From Mycobacterium sp. IS-1742 (GTDB taxonomy: Bacteria; Actinomycetota; Actinomycetes; Mycobacteriales; Mycobacteriaceae): a DNA stretch of 38,070 bases. The notes under the pieces were generated by a model, which saw nothing but the letters and a program-made list of their open reading frames with translations, had not been told where the DNA came from and did no database searches. Positions 23,708 to 31,477 of the stretch are shown here, piece after piece; position 1 is the stretch's first letter, and every line of letters starts with the position of its first letter. The DNA lies in contig NZ_LQIV01000027.1 of assembly GCF_001500125.1 (NCBI RefSeq), forward strand, positions 1-38,070. Reading direction: 5' to 3'. The position numbers were made by a program, and so were the translations under genes.

Positions 23708-24643
23708 GTGCCGAACCGACGTCGCAGCAAGGCCTCGACAGCCATGAGCGCGTTCGCCGCCCTGGCCGTCGCAAGTCCAGTCGCAGCCGTGGCCGTGACC
23801 CAACTCTCGGGGTCCACCGATGCGCCTCAGCACCGTGAATTCGTCCAGGCCGCCATGGTCACCGATCTGCCCAGCGAGCTGATGTCCGCGCTGACCCAGG
23901 GGCTGTCCTCGTTCGGCATCAACCTGCCGCCGATGCCGACCGGCGTGCTGACCGGCACGCCGTCCGCGCCGACGACGCTGACCACTCCGGGACTCGGCGC
24001 ACCGGGCCTGGCGTCGCCGGGCCTGACCGCACCGGGCCTGGCGAGCCCGGCTCTGACCACACCCGGCTTGACCACCCCGGGCCTGACGGCGCCCGGCCTG
24101 ACCACACCGGGTTTGACGGCACCGGGTTTGACGACACCGGGTTTGACGACGCCGGACGCCAGCGTGCCGCCGCTGACCGCGACGGCCCCGGCTCTCGGTG
24201 ACGCCGGCCTGACCAACCCCGCGCTGACCAGTCCGGGGCTGACCAGCCCCACCGGCGACCTCCCGGGGCTGACGGCACCCGGGCTGAGCACGCCGGGCCT
24301 GACCACGCCGACCCTCGACCCGGCGCTCACCCCGGTCTCCACCGGCGCCCTGCCGGTGCCGGGCGAGGTGCCGATCTCGGCGCCGCTGGGCGCGGATCCG
24401 ACGCTGGGTACCTACCCGATCCTGGGCGATCCGCTGATGGCGACGGTGCCCACCGCTCCCGCGAGCACCGGGCTTCTGGGCGATCTGTCGAGCGCGGCCA
24501 ACCAGCTCGGCGCCGGCCAGGCCATCGACCTGCTCAAGGGCGTCGTGGTGCCCGCGATCACCGGGGCCATCAAATCCGCGGCCCCGCCGGCCGGTGCCCC
24601 GCTGCCGCCGCCGCCGGCCCCGCCCGCCGCCCCGGGCATGTAG
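23708..24643 (+). CDS. erp: Exported repetitive protein Erp (PirG)
   Basis: 311 residues. The basic start MPNRRRSK and a hydrophobic stretch (about 12-33) form a signal peptide. A conserved N-terminal segment (about 40-80) is followed by five-residue PGLTS-type repeats (94-150 and 171-200), the hallmark of Erp. The C-terminal part is less repetitive, with a hydrophobic helix (about 255-285) and a Pro/Ala tail. Erp is a mycobacterial surface protein needed for virulence in M. tuberculosis and for normal envelope and colony properties in M. smegmatis; its biochemical role is unknown. Repeat number and sequence vary between species. It is transcribed divergently from glf and ends at a strong terminator. 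Confidence 0.95.
   Translation: MPNRRRSKASTAMSAFAALAVASPVAAVAVTQLSGSTDAPQHREFVQAAMVTDLPSELMSALTQGLSSFGINLPPMPTGVLTGTPSAPTTLTTPGLGAPGLASPGLTAPGLASPALTTPGLTTPGLTAPGLTTPGLTAPGLTTPGLTTPDASVPPLTATAPALGDAGLTNPALTSPGLTSPTGDLPGLTAPGLSTPGLTTPTLDPALTPVSTGALPVPGEVPISAPLGADPTLGTYPILGDPLMATVPTAPASTGLLGDLSSAANQLGAGQAIDLLKGVVVPAITGAIKSAAPPAGAPLPPPPAPPAAPGM
23987..24307 (+). repeat. Coding 15-base repeats of Erp (PGLTS type)
   Basis: About eleven consecutive pentapeptides of form P-[GA]-L-[TGA]-[TASG] are followed, after about 20 unrelated residues, by a second block of about five. The dominant units are PGLTT and PGLTA. Adjacent copies are almost identical in DNA, so copy number can change by slippage without loss of frame. 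Confidence 0.9.
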
Positions 24644-24657
24644 AAGTCCTGCATCGA

Positions 24658-24709
24658 AACGGCACCGCAGAAGCCATCGCGGCTCTGCGGTGCCGTTGCG
24701 ATTTTATTT
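24658..24709 (+). terminator. Strong intrinsic terminator after erp
   Basis: A perfect 14-bp stem (24658-24671 and 24684-24697), extended by three further pairs beyond a bulge, begins 14 bases after the erp stop codon and is followed by ATTTTATTT. Such a clear stem plus T-tract is uncommon in mycobacteria and should separate erp from csp. Confidence 0.82.
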
Positions 24710-24759
24710 GGTTGCCGTTTTCGGCCGTGTCGAAACATGAGTAACAACTGACACATACG

Positions 24760-24765
24760 TAACAT
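24760..24765 (+). promoter_or_regulatory. Candidate -10 box for a leaderless csp transcript
   Basis: TAACAT (TAnnnT) lies six bases before the GTG start at 24772, after the erp terminator. No Shine-Dalgarno sequence is present. Confidence 0.35.
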
Positions 24766-24771
24766 CAGTCC

Positions 24772-26382
24772 GTGCTGTCCCGCCGACCTGCGCCGTCGCT
24801 CTTCTTCACCGCGATCGCGGCGACGCTCGTGCTCCTGCCGTGGGCGATCAACGGACTGCCCGGCGACGACGAATCCGCGGGCCCCGGCGCCCCGACCCTG
24901 ACCGAACAGCCGCTTGCCGGGCTCGGCGGCGGCGAGACCGTCCGCGAGATCCACCAGGACACCCCGTTCTCCATGGTGGCGTTGACCGCCGAGGACCTCA
25001 CCGGAACCTCCGCGCGGGTGCGGGCCAAGAAGGACGACGGCTCCTGGGGGCCCTGGTACGAGGCCGAACCCCTCGAGGGCGTGGGCGAGGAGGCCGCCGC
25101 GCGGCGCGGCACCGACCCCGTGTTCGTCGGGCGCACCACCACCGTCCAGATCGCCGTGACCAGGCCGGCCGACGCCGCACCGAGCGCTCCCGCCCCCACC
25201 GAGCGCCGCAGTCCCGACCTCGGCTACGTGCCCGCCACCGTCGAGCAGCCGTTCGCCCAGAACATCAACGCGGTGCTGATCTCCCCGCCGCAGGCGCCGG
25301 TGGACGCCGCGCCACTGCCCAATGCCGTGCTCGCCCCGGGCGTCCCGCCGCGCATCATCACCCGCGCACAGTGGGGCGCCGACGAATCGATGCGCTGCGG
25401 TGCGCCGCGCTACGACGCCGCCGTCCGCGCCGGCGTGGTCCACCACACCGCGGGCAGCAACGACTATGCGCCGGAGGATTCGGCCGGGATGGTCCGGTCG
25501 ATCTACGAGTACCACACCCGCACACTCGGCTGGTGCGACCTGGGCTACAACGCCCTGGTCGACAAGTTCGGCCAGGTCTTCGAGGGCCGCGCCGGTGGGA
25601 TGGACCGCCCGGTCGAGGCCTCCCACACCGGCGGATTCAACATTGACACCTGGGGTGTCGCGATGATGGGCAACTTCGAGGCGGTGCCGCCCACCCCGAT
25701 CCAGCTGCGCACCACCGGCAGGCTGCTGGGCTGGCGGCTGGGCCTCGACCGCGTCGACCCGATGGGCACCACGGTGTTGACCAGCGCCGGCGGCTCGTTC
25801 ACCCACTTCCCGGCCGGCGCGACACCCAGGCTGCCGAGCATCTTCACCCACCGCGACGTCGGCAACACCGAATGCCCCGGCAACGCCGCGTACGCCGCGA
25901 TGGGTGACCTGCGGGCCATCGCCGCCCGGTTCAACGCGCCGCCCGGGCCGGAGGATCTCGCCGAAACCCTGCGTGGCGGAGCGATTTTCGACCGCTGGAT
26001 GAAGATGGGCGGGATGGCCTCCGCGCTGGGCGCGCCCACCTCGCCCGAGGCTGCCGGTGAGGGCACGGCCCGGTACGTGCGATTCGAACGCGGCGCGGTG
26101 TACTGGTCACCGGAAAGCGGTGCGGCCCCGGTGACGGGCGCCCTCTACGACGCCTGGGGTTCGCTCGGATTCGAACGCGGCGCGCTCGGGCTGCCCACCA
26201 GCGGCGAGATCCACGAACCGCTGTGGATCAAGCAGAATTTCCAGCACGGCACGTTGAACTTCGACCGTGAGAAGAGCACCGTCGTCCGCGTGATCGACGG
26301 TGTCCCGCTCGAACTGCCGCCCGCGTCGTCGCATGCGCCACCGGTGCAGTTGGAGCGGTTCACCGCCCCGATCAATCCCTGA
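24772..26382 (+). CDS. csp: Secreted PGRP/N-acetylmuramoyl-L-alanine amidase with LGFP repeats (Rv3811 type)
   Basis: 536 residues. The signal peptide covers about 1-30. An N-terminal domain (50-135) is followed by a linker and a peptidoglycan-recognition amidase domain (about 193-385). Zinc ligands are likely His224 in VVHHTAGS, His360 in FTHRDV and Cys368 in TECPG, so the amidase should be active, cutting the muramic acid to L-Ala bond. The C-terminal part (about 405-515) holds LGFP-type repeats (ALGAPTSPE, LGLPTSGE), which bind the cell wall in corynebacteria and mycobacteria. Wall remodelling during growth is the probable role. It ends seven bases from the convergent HAD gene; I recall PE_PGRS62 lying here in M. 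tuberculosis, and it is absent. Confidence 0.92.
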   Translation: MLSRRPAPSLFFTAIAATLVLLPWAINGLPGDDESAGPGAPTLTEQPLAGLGGGETVREIHQDTPFSMVALTAEDLTGTSARVRAKKDDGSWGPWYEAEPLEGVGEEAAARRGTDPVFVGRTTTVQIAVTRPADAAPSAPAPTERRSPDLGYVPATVEQPFAQNINAVLISPPQAPVDAAPLPNAVLAPGVPPRIITRAQWGADESMRCGAPRYDAAVRAGVVHHTAGSNDYAPEDSAGMVRSIYEYHTRTLGWCDLGYNALVDKFGQVFEGRAGGMDRPVEASHTGGFNIDTWGVAMMGNFEAVPPTPIQLRTTGRLLGWRLGLDRVDPMGTTVLTSAGGSFTHFPAGATPRLPSIFTHRDVGNTECPGNAAYAAMGDLRAIAARFNAPPGPEDLAETLRGGAIFDRWMKMGGMASALGAPTSPEAAGEGTARYVRFERGAVYWSPESGAAPVTGALYDAWGSLGFERGALGLPTSGEIHEPLWIKQNFQHGTLNFDREKSTVVRVIDGVPLELPPASSHAPPVQLERFTAPINP

Positions 26383-26389
26383 TCGGCGG

Positions 26390-27205
26390 CTACATCCACC
26401 AGCGTTCGAGGACCCGCGCCACCCCATCGTCGGAGTTGCGGGAGGTGACCTCGTCGGCCGCCGACACCGCCTCGGGATGCGCGTTGCCCATCGCCACGCC
26501 GTGGCCGGCCCAGCGCAGCATCGGCACGTCGTTGGGCATGTCGCCGAACGTCACCACGTCACCGGCGACCAGCCCGAGTGGACCCGCGAGCTCCTGGATG
26601 CCGCTGGCCTTGCTGATGCCCGACGGCATGACCTCGATCAGCCCGTTGTTGGTCGAGTAGGTGATGTCGCCCTCGACGGTGATGTGCTTGGCGAGTTCGG
26701 CGGCCATCTCGGCGCTGCTCGCCCCCGATTTGCGGATCAGCAGCTTGACGGCGGGGGCGCTGAGCAGGTCCTCGAGCGACACCTCGGTGTTGTCCGGGTT
26801 GAGCCATGCGTGCTCGTAACCGGGCGAGCTCACGAACTGGGGGGTGGCCGCGTCGTGGGCGGAATTGCCGACCCGCTCGACGGCCAGACCAGAACCGGGA
26901 ATGACCCGGCCTGCGATCTCGGCGAGTTCGCTGAGCGCCTCGACGGACAGGGTGCGCGCCGACACGATGCGGTCGGCGGCCGGGTCGTAGATGACGGCGC
27001 CGTTGGCGCACACCGCCATCGGCGCCAGGCCCAGCCCGTCGACCACCGGCCTCACCCAGCGGGGTGGGCGCCCGGTCGCGAGCACGAACTGCACCCCGGC
27101 GTCGACGGCGGCGTGCACGACCGCACGCGTGCGCGGCGAGACCTTCTCGTCGTCGTCGAGCAGCGTGCCGTCCACGTCGGTGGCGATCATCGCGGGCAGT
27201 GTCAT
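26390..27205 (-). CDS. Cof-type HAD-family phosphatase (Rv3813c type)
   Basis: 271 residues. All HAD motifs are present: DVDGTLL with nucleophile Asp10 and acid Asp12, LATGRP for motif II, the lysine in SKASGI and GDMPNDVPM for motif IV. The large cap between about 85 and 190 places it with Cof/SupH-type enzymes, which dephosphorylate sugar phosphates or flavin intermediates; the substrate is unknown. It lies ten bases after the acyltransferase pair on the same strand and is probably co-transcribed with it. ATG 27205 is used; an ATG five codons in is possible. Confidence 0.92.
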   Translation of the reverse strand: MTLPAMIATDVDGTLLDDDEKVSPRTRAVVHAAVDAGVQFVLATGRPPRWVRPVVDGLGLAPMAVCANGAVIYDPAADRIVSARTLSVEALSELAEIAGRVIPGSGLAVERVGNSAHDAATPQFVSSPGYEHAWLNPDNTEVSLEDLLSAPAVKLLIRKSGASSAEMAAELAKHITVEGDITYSTNNGLIEVMPSGISKASGIQELAGPLGLVAGDVVTFGDMPNDVPMLRWAGHGVAMGNAHPEAVSAADEVTSRNSDDGVARVLERWWM

Positions 27206-27215
27206 GTGGGGGATG

Positions 27216-27971
27216 TCATCTCGTCCGTCTGCCTTCTGCCCGTCTCCGGGCCCGTTCCGCCAGTTCCGCCTCGTCGAGACGTCTGGCCTCCTCGAGGGTG
27301 GGCGCGCTGCCTCCCAGCCTGCGCGGCACCCAATACTGCCCGGCGGGCATGGGGTAGTCGGCCTGCGCCCGCGCGAGCAACGCCTCCATCGACGCGCGCA
27401 ATGTGACGCTCACGTCGGCCACCGACCCCGCGGGCGCCATCGGCTCGCCCACGGCGACCGTGACCGGGATCCGCCTGCGGCCCAGCGCGCGGGGGTGGTC
27501 CTTGGTCCACACGCGCTGCGCACCCCAGACGATGACCGGCACGATCGGCACCCCGGCCTCGATCGCCATGCGCGCCGCACCGGTCTTGAATTCCTTGAGT
27601 TCGAAGCTGCGGCTGATCGTCGCCTCGGGATACACGCCGACCAGTTCACCGGCGCGCAGCGCCTGGACCGCGACGGCGTATGCCCCGGCCCCCGCGCGGC
27701 GGTCGACCGGGATGGTCCCGGTGTGCCTGATCAGATAGCCGACGATCCTGACCTGCTCCATCTCCGCCTTGATCATGAACCGCATGCGCCGGCCGCGGGC
27801 CTTGGCCGCCAGCGCCGCGGGCAGGAAGTCGACGTAGCCGGTGTGGTTGATGGCCACCACCGCCCCGCCGCGATCAGGAAGGTTGTCGAGTCCGTGATAG
27901 GTGATCCGTGTCCCGGTGACCCTGGTCGCCGCCTCCGCGACGATCTCCAGTGTGCGAAAGACGGGCTCCAC
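27216..27971 (-). CDS. PlsC-type 1-acylglycerol-3-phosphate acyltransferase, second copy
   Basis: 251 residues from the GTG at 27971, preceded by GGAG at eight bases and five bases after the upstream paralogue's stop; a longer frame to 28304 is a shadow of that gene. The catalytic NHTGYVD (His43, Asp48) and the phosphate-binding VYPEATISRSFE are present, with hydrophobic segments but no clear signal. Such enzymes acylate lysophosphatidic acid or related glycolipids at the membrane. It is closely similar to its neighbour, so the pair arose by tandem duplication; M. tuberculosis has a comparable group (Rv3814c-Rv3816c). The exact acceptor is unknown. Confidence 0.9.
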   Translation of the reverse strand: MEPVFRTLEIVAEAATRVTGTRITYHGLDNLPDRGGAVVAINHTGYVDFLPAALAAKARGRRMRFMIKAEMEQVRIVGYLIRHTGTIPVDRRAGAGAYAVAVQALRAGELVGVYPEATISRSFELKEFKTGAARMAIEAGVPIVPVIVWGAQRVWTKDHPRALGRRRIPVTVAVGEPMAPAGSVADVSVTLRASMEALLARAQADYPMPAGQYWVPRRLGGSAPTLEEARRLDEAELAERARRRAEGRRTR

Positions 27972-27976
27972 AGGCG

Positions 27977-28753
27977 CTACTCCGGCGCCCCGCCGGGCCC
28001 GGACCGCTCGGCGCGCCGGGCGGCCTTCTCCGCCGCCTCCTCCATGTCCATCCGGTTGGCCTCCGCCAGCGTCGGGGCGCCGCCGCCGAGCCGGTGCGGC
28101 ACCCAGAACTCGCCCGGCGGATGCGGACCGTAGGAGTCCTGCACGCGTTCGAGCAGATGCTGCATCCGATGGTGCAGCAGTGCGGACAACTCCGGCGCGG
28201 GCAGCGTGGGCTCGATCGGTTCGCCGACGGCGATCGAGATCGGCACCTTCGGGCGGGCCAGCTTCTTGGGGTGCCCCTTGGTCCAGATCCGCTGCGCACC
28301 CCACACGATGTGCGGGACGATCGGCACCTGCGCGGCGATCGCCATCCGCGCGGCCCCCGACTTGAACTCCTTGATCTCGAAGCTGCGGCTGATCGTCGCC
28401 TCGGGGTACACGCCGACGAACTCACCGGCCCGCAACGCCTGGCACGCGTGCTCGAACGAGGCGGCGCCGCTCTCCCGGTCCACCTCGATGTGGCGCAGGC
28501 TGCGCATGATCGGGCCGGTGATCTTGTGGTCGAACACTTCCTTCTTCGCCATGAAGCGGACCTTGCGGCCCAGGCCCTGCCGGTAGGCGGGCAGCCCGGC
28601 GAAGGTGAAGTCGAAGTAGCTGGTGTGGTTGATCGCGATCACCGCGCCGCCGGTCCTCGGCAGGTTCTCGACGCCGGTGACGGTGAACTTCAGGCCCTGC
28701 AGGCGCCAGGTCAACCGCGCGAGCTGGATGACTGTTCCGTATACCGGTTCCAC
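27977..28753 (-). CDS. PlsC-type 1-acylglycerol-3-phosphate acyltransferase, first copy
   Basis: 258 residues from GTG 28753 (VEPVYGTV), which aligns residue for residue with the start of the next paralogue. His43 and Asp48 of NHTSYFD are the catalytic pair, and VYPEATISRSFE is the acceptor motif; IVWGAQRIWTKGHP is shared with the second copy. It is the first gene of the acyltransferase-acyltransferase-HAD set and diverges from the MBL-Rieske gene across 139 bases. The C-terminal tail (about 225-258) is charged and probably helical. Membrane phospholipid or glycolipid synthesis is the likely pathway. Confidence 0.9.
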   Translation of the reverse strand: MEPVYGTVIQLARLTWRLQGLKFTVTGVENLPRTGGAVIAINHTSYFDFTFAGLPAYRQGLGRKVRFMAKKEVFDHKITGPIMRSLRHIEVDRESGAASFEHACQALRAGEFVGVYPEATISRSFEIKEFKSGAARMAIAAQVPIVPHIVWGAQRIWTKGHPKKLARPKVPISIAVGEPIEPTLPAPELSALLHHRMQHLLERVQDSYGPHPPGEFWVPHRLGGGAPTLAEANRMDMEEAAEKAARRAERSGPGGAPE

Positions 28754-28840
28754 ACGGCCAGCGTAGTGCGCGACACCACAGCGGCGCGGTGAGCGGTGCG
28801 CCACCGGCCGCGCGAGGCGGTCCGCGCCCGTCGCGCCCCT

Positions 28841-28846
28841 TAGACT
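28841..28846 (+). promoter_or_regulatory. Candidate -10 box for the MBL-Rieske gene
   Basis: TAGACT fits TAnnnT and would give a leader of about 40 bases containing the AGGAAGG ribosome site at 28881-28887. No -35 box is evident. Confidence 0.33.
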
Positions 28847-28892
28847 GAGGCGACGACGTCATGCGCACGACACCGTGTGCAGGAAGGAAAAT

Positions 28893-30443
28893 GTGCAGGT
28901 CACCAGCGTCGGACACGCCGGCTTCCGGATCGACACCAAGGCGGGCAGCATTCTGTGCGACCCGTGGGTCAACCCGGCCTACTTCGCCTCGTGGTTCCCC
29001 TTCCCGGACAACACCCGGCTCGACTGGGACGCCCTCGGCGACGTCGACTACCTGTACGTCTCCCACCTGCACAAGGACCACTTCGACCCGAAGAACCTGA
29101 GCGAGCACGTCAACAAGGACGCGGTCGTCCTGCTGCCCGACTTTCCGGTGCCGGATCTGCGGCGTGAGCTGGAGAAACTGGGTTTCCACCGGTTCTTCGA
29201 GACCACGGACTCGGTCAAGCACCGCGTCAGCGGCCCGAAGGGCGACCTCGATGTGATGATCATCGCGCTGCGGGCGCCGGCCGACGGCCCGATCGGGGAC
29301 TCCGGACTGGTGGTCGACGACGGTGACACCGTCGCGTTCAACATGAACGACGCGCGGCCCGTTGATCTCGAGGTCCTGGCCGCCGACTTCGGCCAGGTCG
29401 ACGTCCACATGCTGCAGTACTCGGGCGCGATCTGGTACCCGATGGTCTACGACATGCCCGCCCGCGCCAAGGAGGCGTTCGGCACGCAGAAGCGCCAGCG
29501 TCAAATGGACCGGTGCCGCCAGTACATCGCGCAGGTGGGCGCCACCTGGGTGATCCCGTCGGCGGGGCCGCCGTGTTTTCTCGACCCGGAGCTGCGGGAC
29601 CTCAACGACGACCACGGCGATCCGGCGAACATCTTCCCCGACCAGATGGTGTTCCTCGACCAGATGCGCAGGCACGGCCACGACGGCGGCCTGCTGATGA
29701 TCCCCGGATCGACCGCCGATTTCACCGGCTCCGAACTCCATTCGCTGACCCACCCGTTGCCCGACGACGAGGTCGAGGCGATCTTCACCACCGGCAAGGC
29801 GGATTACATCGAGGCGTTCGCCCAGCGGATGGCGCCGGTGATCGCCGCCGAGAAGGCGACATGGGCGCCCGCACACGGCGACTCGCTACTCGAACCGCTG
29901 CGCGAGAAGTTCGAGCCGATCATGGTGCAGAGCGACCAGATCTGCGACGGCATCGGCTATCCGGTCGAGTTGCGCATCGGCGCCGAGACGGTCGTCATCG
30001 ATTTCCCCAAACGTGTTGTGCGCGAACCTATTCCGGACGAGAAATTCCGCTACGGATTCGAGATCGCCCCCGAACTGGTGCGCACCGTGCTGCGCGACGG
30101 GGAACCGGACTGGGTGAACACCATCTTCCTGTCCACCCGGTTCCGCGCCTGGCGGGTCGGCGGTTACAACGAGTACCTGTACACGTTCTTCAAGTGCCTC
30201 ACCGACGAACGGGTGGCCTACGCCGACGGGTGGTTCGCGGAGGCCCACGACGATTCGGCATCGATCACGATGGGCGGGTACGAGTTCGCGCGGCGCTGCC
30301 CGCACCTCAAGGCCGACCTGTCGAAGTTCGGTGTGGTCGAGGGCAACACGCTGACCTGCAATCTGCACGGCTGGCAGTGGAACCTGGACAACGGACGCTG
30401 CCTGACGACCAAGGGCCACGAACTACGGACGGGACCGCTGTGA
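28893..30443 (+). CDS. Metallo-beta-lactamase-fold protein fused to a C-terminal Rieske domain (Rv3818 type)
   Basis: 516 residues from GTG 28893, chosen because AGGAAGG lies five bases upstream; an earlier in-frame GTG (28875) precedes that site. The N-terminal MBL fold has SHLHKDHFD (His58, His60, Asp62, His63), with further likely ligands in the MLQYSGA and PAHGDS regions. The C-terminus holds a Rieske [2Fe-2S] motif, CPH (Cys469, His471) and CNLHGW (Cys489, His492). This pairing recalls CMP-N-acetylneuraminate hydroxylase-like proteins, where the domain order is reversed; the reaction here is unknown, perhaps an oxygenase. Its TGA overlaps the next gene's GTG by four bases. There is no signal peptide, so it should be cytoplasmic. 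Confidence 0.88.
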   Translation: MQVTSVGHAGFRIDTKAGSILCDPWVNPAYFASWFPFPDNTRLDWDALGDVDYLYVSHLHKDHFDPKNLSEHVNKDAVVLLPDFPVPDLRRELEKLGFHRFFETTDSVKHRVSGPKGDLDVMIIALRAPADGPIGDSGLVVDDGDTVAFNMNDARPVDLEVLAADFGQVDVHMLQYSGAIWYPMVYDMPARAKEAFGTQKRQRQMDRCRQYIAQVGATWVIPSAGPPCFLDPELRDLNDDHGDPANIFPDQMVFLDQMRRHGHDGGLLMIPGSTADFTGSELHSLTHPLPDDEVEAIFTTGKADYIEAFAQRMAPVIAAEKATWAPAHGDSLLEPLREKFEPIMVQSDQICDGIGYPVELRIGAETVVIDFPKRVVREPIPDEKFRYGFEIAPELVRTVLRDGEPDWVNTIFLSTRFRAWRVGGYNEYLYTFFKCLTDERVAYADGWFAEAHDDSASITMGGYEFARRCPHLKADLSKFGVVEGNTLTCNLHGWQWNLDNGRCLTTKGHELRTGPL

Positions 30444-30787
30444 CAGCACCGCGGCAGTACTACGACGACGGTCAGATCCAACTCGACAAGCACGCGATCA
30501 CGTTGCGGCGCTACCACTTTCCGTCGGGCACCTCGAAGGTGATCCCGCTGCGGCAGGTACGCGGCTACAGCGCCGAACCGCTGGGGTCGTTCGTGCACCG
30601 CTTCCGCATGTGGGGCAGTTCGGACCTGCGTCGGTGGTTGCCGCTGGACATGCGCCGCCCGTTCAAGTCCACCCTGGTCACGCTCGACGTGGCCGGCAAC
30701 CGGTGGCGTCCGGCCTTCACACCGGCCGACCCCGACCGGTTCACCGCGATGCTCGACGAGCTGCTTGACCACCAGCCCGGCGGATGA
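30440..30787 (+). CDS. Small unknown protein coupled to the MBL-Rieske gene (Rv3819 position)
   Basis: 115 residues starting at a GTG that overlaps the upstream TGA (GTGA), so translation is coupled. I do not recognise a catalytic motif. Alternating short strands (HAITLRRYHFP, TSKVIPLRQVRGY, STLVTLDVAGN) ending in a helix (ADPDRFTAMLDELL) resemble a small PH-like barrel, which is an inference from pattern only. It has no signal peptide or membrane helix. Its last 47 bases overlap the convergent ANTAR gene. Tight coupling suggests it binds or assists the MBL-Rieske protein. Confidence 0.8.
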   Translation: MTAPRQYYDDGQIQLDKHAITLRRYHFPSGTSKVIPLRQVRGYSAEPLGSFVHRFRMWGSSDLRRWLPLDMRRPFKSTLVTLDVAGNRWRPAFTPADPDRFTAMLDELLDHQPGG

Positions 30788-31469
30788 GGTGGCGGGCGAC
30801 CGTCACCACGGACTGCTGGTGGCGTTCGGACAGCTGGGTGAGCATGGCGAAGGCCGCGGCGGAGTCGATCCCGAAACGCTCCATCAGCAGGCCCTTCGCC
30901 TGACCCACCGTGTCGCGGTTGGTGAGTGTGTGATGGAGGCGCCGTTCACGGTGCGCCGTCTCGCTGATCACGGCGGCGTTGCAGGCGAACACCGCCGCGA
31001 GGGCCCCGGCGTCGCCGGCGAAGGCATTCGGGACCTCGGCGGCCAGTGTGAGTGCGGAACGGGTGTGCTCGCCCGTGGTGAGCGGGAAGGACGCCAGCGA
31101 TCGGACCGGTAGCGCCCCGGCGTTGGCCACGAAGGTCGGCCATCGGCCATCGGTGACGACGTCGATGACGATCTGCGGCTGCTGCGTCCGCACCGCATCG
31201 ATGCCGGGACCCTGCAGGAAACACTTCTGGATGTCTTCGAGGGTCTCGGCCAGACGGTCTGTCGCGGCTCGGGGCTGCACCCCTCCGCCGTCGTCGATCA
31301 CGGTGATTCCCGCGTGGTCGACCGGATCCAACAGCCTGACGGCCGCAGCGGTGATCTTGCCCCACACCCCTGACGGGTCGGCGGTGATCACCGCGCACAT
31401 GTCGCGGCAGAACGACGCGATCTGCAGCGCCGTGTCCGTGACAGCCGGTGTGGTGCTGCGCTCCGGCAT
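30741..31469 (-). CDS. GAF-ANTAR RNA-binding antitermination regulator
   Basis: 242 residues from ATG 31469, with AGGGG about five bases upstream; the longer frame overlaps the next gene. A GAF-like sensory domain (about 25-165) is followed by an ANTAR domain (about 180-231) with the conserved pattern VGQAKGLLMERFGI, AFAML, and VARHLI. ANTAR proteins bind paired hairpins in nascent RNA and prevent termination; in mycobacteria they control lipid and redox genes. It is the last gene after the alcohol dehydrogenase and a small unknown gene, eight bases from the latter. Its tail overlaps the convergent 115-residue gene. The signal sensed and RNA target are unknown. Confidence 0.9.
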   Translation of the reverse strand: MPERSTTPAVTDTALQIASFCRDMCAVITADPSGVWGKITAAAVRLLDPVDHAGITVIDDGGGVQPRAATDRLAETLEDIQKCFLQGPGIDAVRTQQPQIVIDVVTDGRWPTFVANAGALPVRSLASFPLTTGEHTRSALTLAAEVPNAFAGDAGALAAVFACNAAVISETAHRERRLHHTLTNRDTVGQAKGLLMERFGIDSAAAFAMLTQLSERHQQSVVTVARHLIRRAGGQAARRASR

Positions 31470-31477
31470 GCGTGCCC

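Noticed and set aside
24412..25851. A 479-residue minus-strand frame opposite csp and erp
   Set aside because: It is antisense to the amidase domain and crosses the erp terminator; composition is Gly/Arg/Val-rich without motifs.
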